From NCBI GenBank assembly GCA_045546135.1, contig JAZQCD010000030.1, positions 23,187-87,186 of the forward strand: 64,000 nucleotides of DNA, in the 5' to 3' direction. The position numbers were made by a program, and so were the translations under genes. Below are positions 62,909 through 64,000 of the stretch, piece after piece (position 1 is the first letter of the stretch; each line of letters begins with the position of its first letter). The DNA comes from RUG13409 sp045546135. Lineage in GTDB: Bacteria; Bacillota; Clostridia; Peptostreptococcales; Anaerovoracaceae. The notes below the pieces were generated by a model. That model was not told where the DNA came from, searched no databases, and saw nothing but the letters and a program-made list of their open reading frames with translations.

Positions 62909-62983
62909 TTGACAATTGGAAATATATGGATTTAAATACATGCAAAATACAGTTTTGACAATACATCAATTTTGATGTATTAT
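62909..62983 (+). promoter_or_regulatory. Toxin-antitoxin promoter region with operator palindrome
   Basis: Two possible promoters: TTGACA (62909-62914) with TTAAAT (62932-62937), and TTGACA (62955-62960) with TATTAT (62978-62983). The latter spans the perfect palindrome ATACATCA/TGATGTAT (62961-62968 and 62973-62980), a natural binding site for the HTH antitoxin. Confidence 0.6.
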
Positions 62984-62996
62984 AAGGTGAGGTTAA

Positions 62997-63323
62997 TTGG
63001 ATATATTCGATTATCAAACATCAGGCGGCAAAAATGTAATATTGGAGTATATCAGTTTGCTGCCTAATGCTGAAAAAACAGAATTGTTGGCGATAAGACA
63101 ATTGATTTGGGACATGGGGATTGATGCTTTTCCTTTGCTTAATACTCGCCAATTGTACAAGAAGATATGGGAGATAAAGGCATCACAAGAAAAAATCATG
63201 TATGTTATACGTGATCACGAATCAGTTTTCTTCTTGAATATTTGTAAAAAACAAAAGGGCAAAACAGAAAAAGTAGAGCTGAACAAGGCAATCAAAAGAG
63301 CAAAAGAAGCGGGATTGCTTTAG
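62997..63323 (+). CDS. HigB/RelE-like toxin
   Basis: 108 residues from a TTG start with AAGGTGAGG upstream; no ATG fits. YISLLPNAEKTELLAIRQLIWDMGIDAF and LYKKIWEIKASQEKIMYVIRDHESVFFLNICKKQKGKT match Gp49/HigB toxins, with basic residues of the RelE-fold active site near the C-terminus. It is probably a ribosome-dependent mRNA interferase. The antitoxin gene follows 13 bases later, the toxin-first order typical of HigBA. Confidence 0.88.
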   Translation: MDIFDYQTSGGKNVILEYISLLPNAEKTELLAIRQLIWDMGIDAFPLLNTRQLYKKIWEIKASQEKIMYVIRDHESVFFLNICKKQKGKTEKVELNKAIKRAKEAGLL

Positions 63324-63336
63324 AAGAGGAAAGACA

Positions 63337-63636
63337 ATGGCATTTGTAAAAGCGAATCGCGAAAAAGAAAAGAAAGGATTAGAGCAACTTGTCTCAACGG
63401 ACAGTGAAGCCCAAAAAGCTCATGATGAGTTTCTTGCCAGGATAGCCTTACAAAAACAACTTGTTGAATTAAGGAAATCAGAAAAACTAACGCAGCAGGA
63501 TGTTGCGCAAGCTTCGGGATTGTCTCAACAGGCTGTGAGCAGGCTTGAAACCGGAACAGGCGCAACGATCAATTCCTTGATAAAATATATAAACAGCATA
63601 GGGTATAGTGTAGTGCTGATGAAAACAAAACTTTAA
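63337..63636 (+). CDS. HigA-like XRE antitoxin
   Basis: 99 residues. A helix-turn-helix of the XRE family (LTQQDVAQASGLSQQAVSRLETG, about residues 52-75) sits near the C-terminus, with a charged helical N-terminus. It would bind and neutralise the toxin encoded upstream and repress the promoter palindrome. GAGGAAAG precedes the start. Confidence 0.88.
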   Translation: MAFVKANREKEKKGLEQLVSTDSEAQKAHDEFLARIALQKQLVELRKSEKLTQQDVAQASGLSQQAVSRLETGTGATINSLIKYINSIGYSVVLMKTKL

Positions 63637-63694
63637 GTTTTATCATATGTTCAAAATATAGAGAAACATTATATCGATATGTCCTTTGAAAAAA

Positions 63695-63736
63695 TGTCGC
63701 CGCACTCTCGTGACTTCAGTCATGAGTTAGGCGACA
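63695..63736 (+). mobile_element. IS200/IS605-like right-end hairpin relic
   Basis: TGTCGCC/GGCGACA encloses CTCGTGAC-TTCA-GTCATGAG, a form resembling the foldback ends of IS200/IS605 and the end of TnpB guide RNA scaffolds. No transposase gene is in the window. It could be a scar or an unrelated hairpin; there is no T-run after it. Confidence 0.4.
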
Positions 63737-63777
63737 GAAAGTGTTGAACAATGTTAGGCTTCACGGGTACAAATAAT

Positions 63778-63997
63778 TATACAAGAAAAAACTTATCGAT
63801 TTCTTTAATATTTATATTGCAGAACATGGTGCGCCGATAAAAAGCAGTGTAAATAGCATATGGTACGTTTCCGGTTCAATGGATTATCACTGCTATATCA
63901 AATTGGATTTTGCAGATGGCGATTATCTGCTTCTGAATTATGCAATGAATGACACCGGATCATACTATATATACAAAATTACTGAGTATAAATAGTA
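63778..63997 (+). pseudogene. Gene remnant without start codon
   Basis: A frame open from about 63778 to a TAA/TAG near 63995 reads LYKKKLIDFFNIYIAE then ..GSMDYHCYIKLDFADGDYLLLNY.. to ITEYK, which is protein-like but lacks a start and ribosome binding site. A second frame (MLGFTGTNNYTRKN) runs just upstream. Together they suggest a broken gene beside the hairpin. No family is recognised. Confidence 0.3.
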
Positions 63998-64000
63998 TAG

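Overview
The window looks like the chromosome of an anaerobic Gram-positive bacterium of the Clostridia (Bacillota), probably an acetogen or another user of the Wood-Ljungdahl pathway. The case rests on an acsD-acsC-acsE-acsB-acsV cluster, a CooT-like nickel protein, a complete F-type ATPase operon whose c subunit carries sodium-type and two-carboxylate residues, strong AGGAGG ribosome binding sites, frequent ATA/AGA/AGG codons, a Clostridia-style M20 amidohydrolase and MATE exporter, and ScpA/ScpB. Species cannot be named from the sequence alone. Almost all genes are on the plus strand and most boundaries are marked by a hairpin plus T-run terminator.

Layout: (1) 0-5.4 kb: the end of a GH13-GH77 fusion enzyme, a candidate branched RNA, then a two-gene unit of a radical SAM/SPASM enzyme overlapping a secreted membrane protein with a Cys-Ala repeat tail (a possible peptide-modification system), a frameshifted micro-gene and a second candidate RNA. 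(2) 5.4-12.6 kb: acyltransferase, amino-acid ABC transporter, a 195-nt rod-like inverted repeat, an AbgB-like amidohydrolase, a MATE exporter. (3) 12.6-19.5 kb: cell-envelope genes (NAGPA-domain protein, L,D-transpeptidase), an S4 RNA-binding protein and a two-component system with a possible autoregulatory direct repeat. (4) 19.6-22.2 kb: two COG0523-type metal GTPases, the first with a huge His/Asp/Cys insert, then mscL. (5) 22.3-32.3 kb: galactokinase, TldD/TldE, an Lrp regulator, tRNA-Arg(CCU), tadA, glnS and truA. (6) 32.4-42.6 kb: comEB, the atpZIBEFHAGDC operon, a lytic transglycosylase and scpAB. (7) 42.7-51.6 kb: a CsoR-fold repressor lacking its metal ligands, three small proteins including CooT, and the acetyl-CoA synthase genes. 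(8) 51.6-58.0 kb: a cohesin-like surface protein, a flavodoxin, and a giant TPR protein with a degenerate J domain paired with HscC. (9) 58.0-64.0 kb: a more AT-rich accessory segment with an Imm26-like protein, a two-repeat CRISPR relic, a complete NAD salvage operon (pncA, nadE-nadM fusion, pncB), a HigBA toxin-antitoxin pair and an IS200/IS605-like hairpin next to a gene remnant.

How the parts may fit: methyl groups enter through AcsE and the AcsCD corrinoid protein and are condensed by AcsB, with AcsV re-activating the corrinoid. Nickel for AcsB (and for a CO dehydrogenase that is not in this window) could be handled by CooT, the His-rich small protein at 43154 and possibly the His-rich GTPase at 19607. 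Energy would then be conserved by the probably sodium-coupled ATP synthase. The radical SAM/CA-repeat pair at 2155-4822 and the three unexplained large RNA-like inverted structures are the items most likely to be undescribed.
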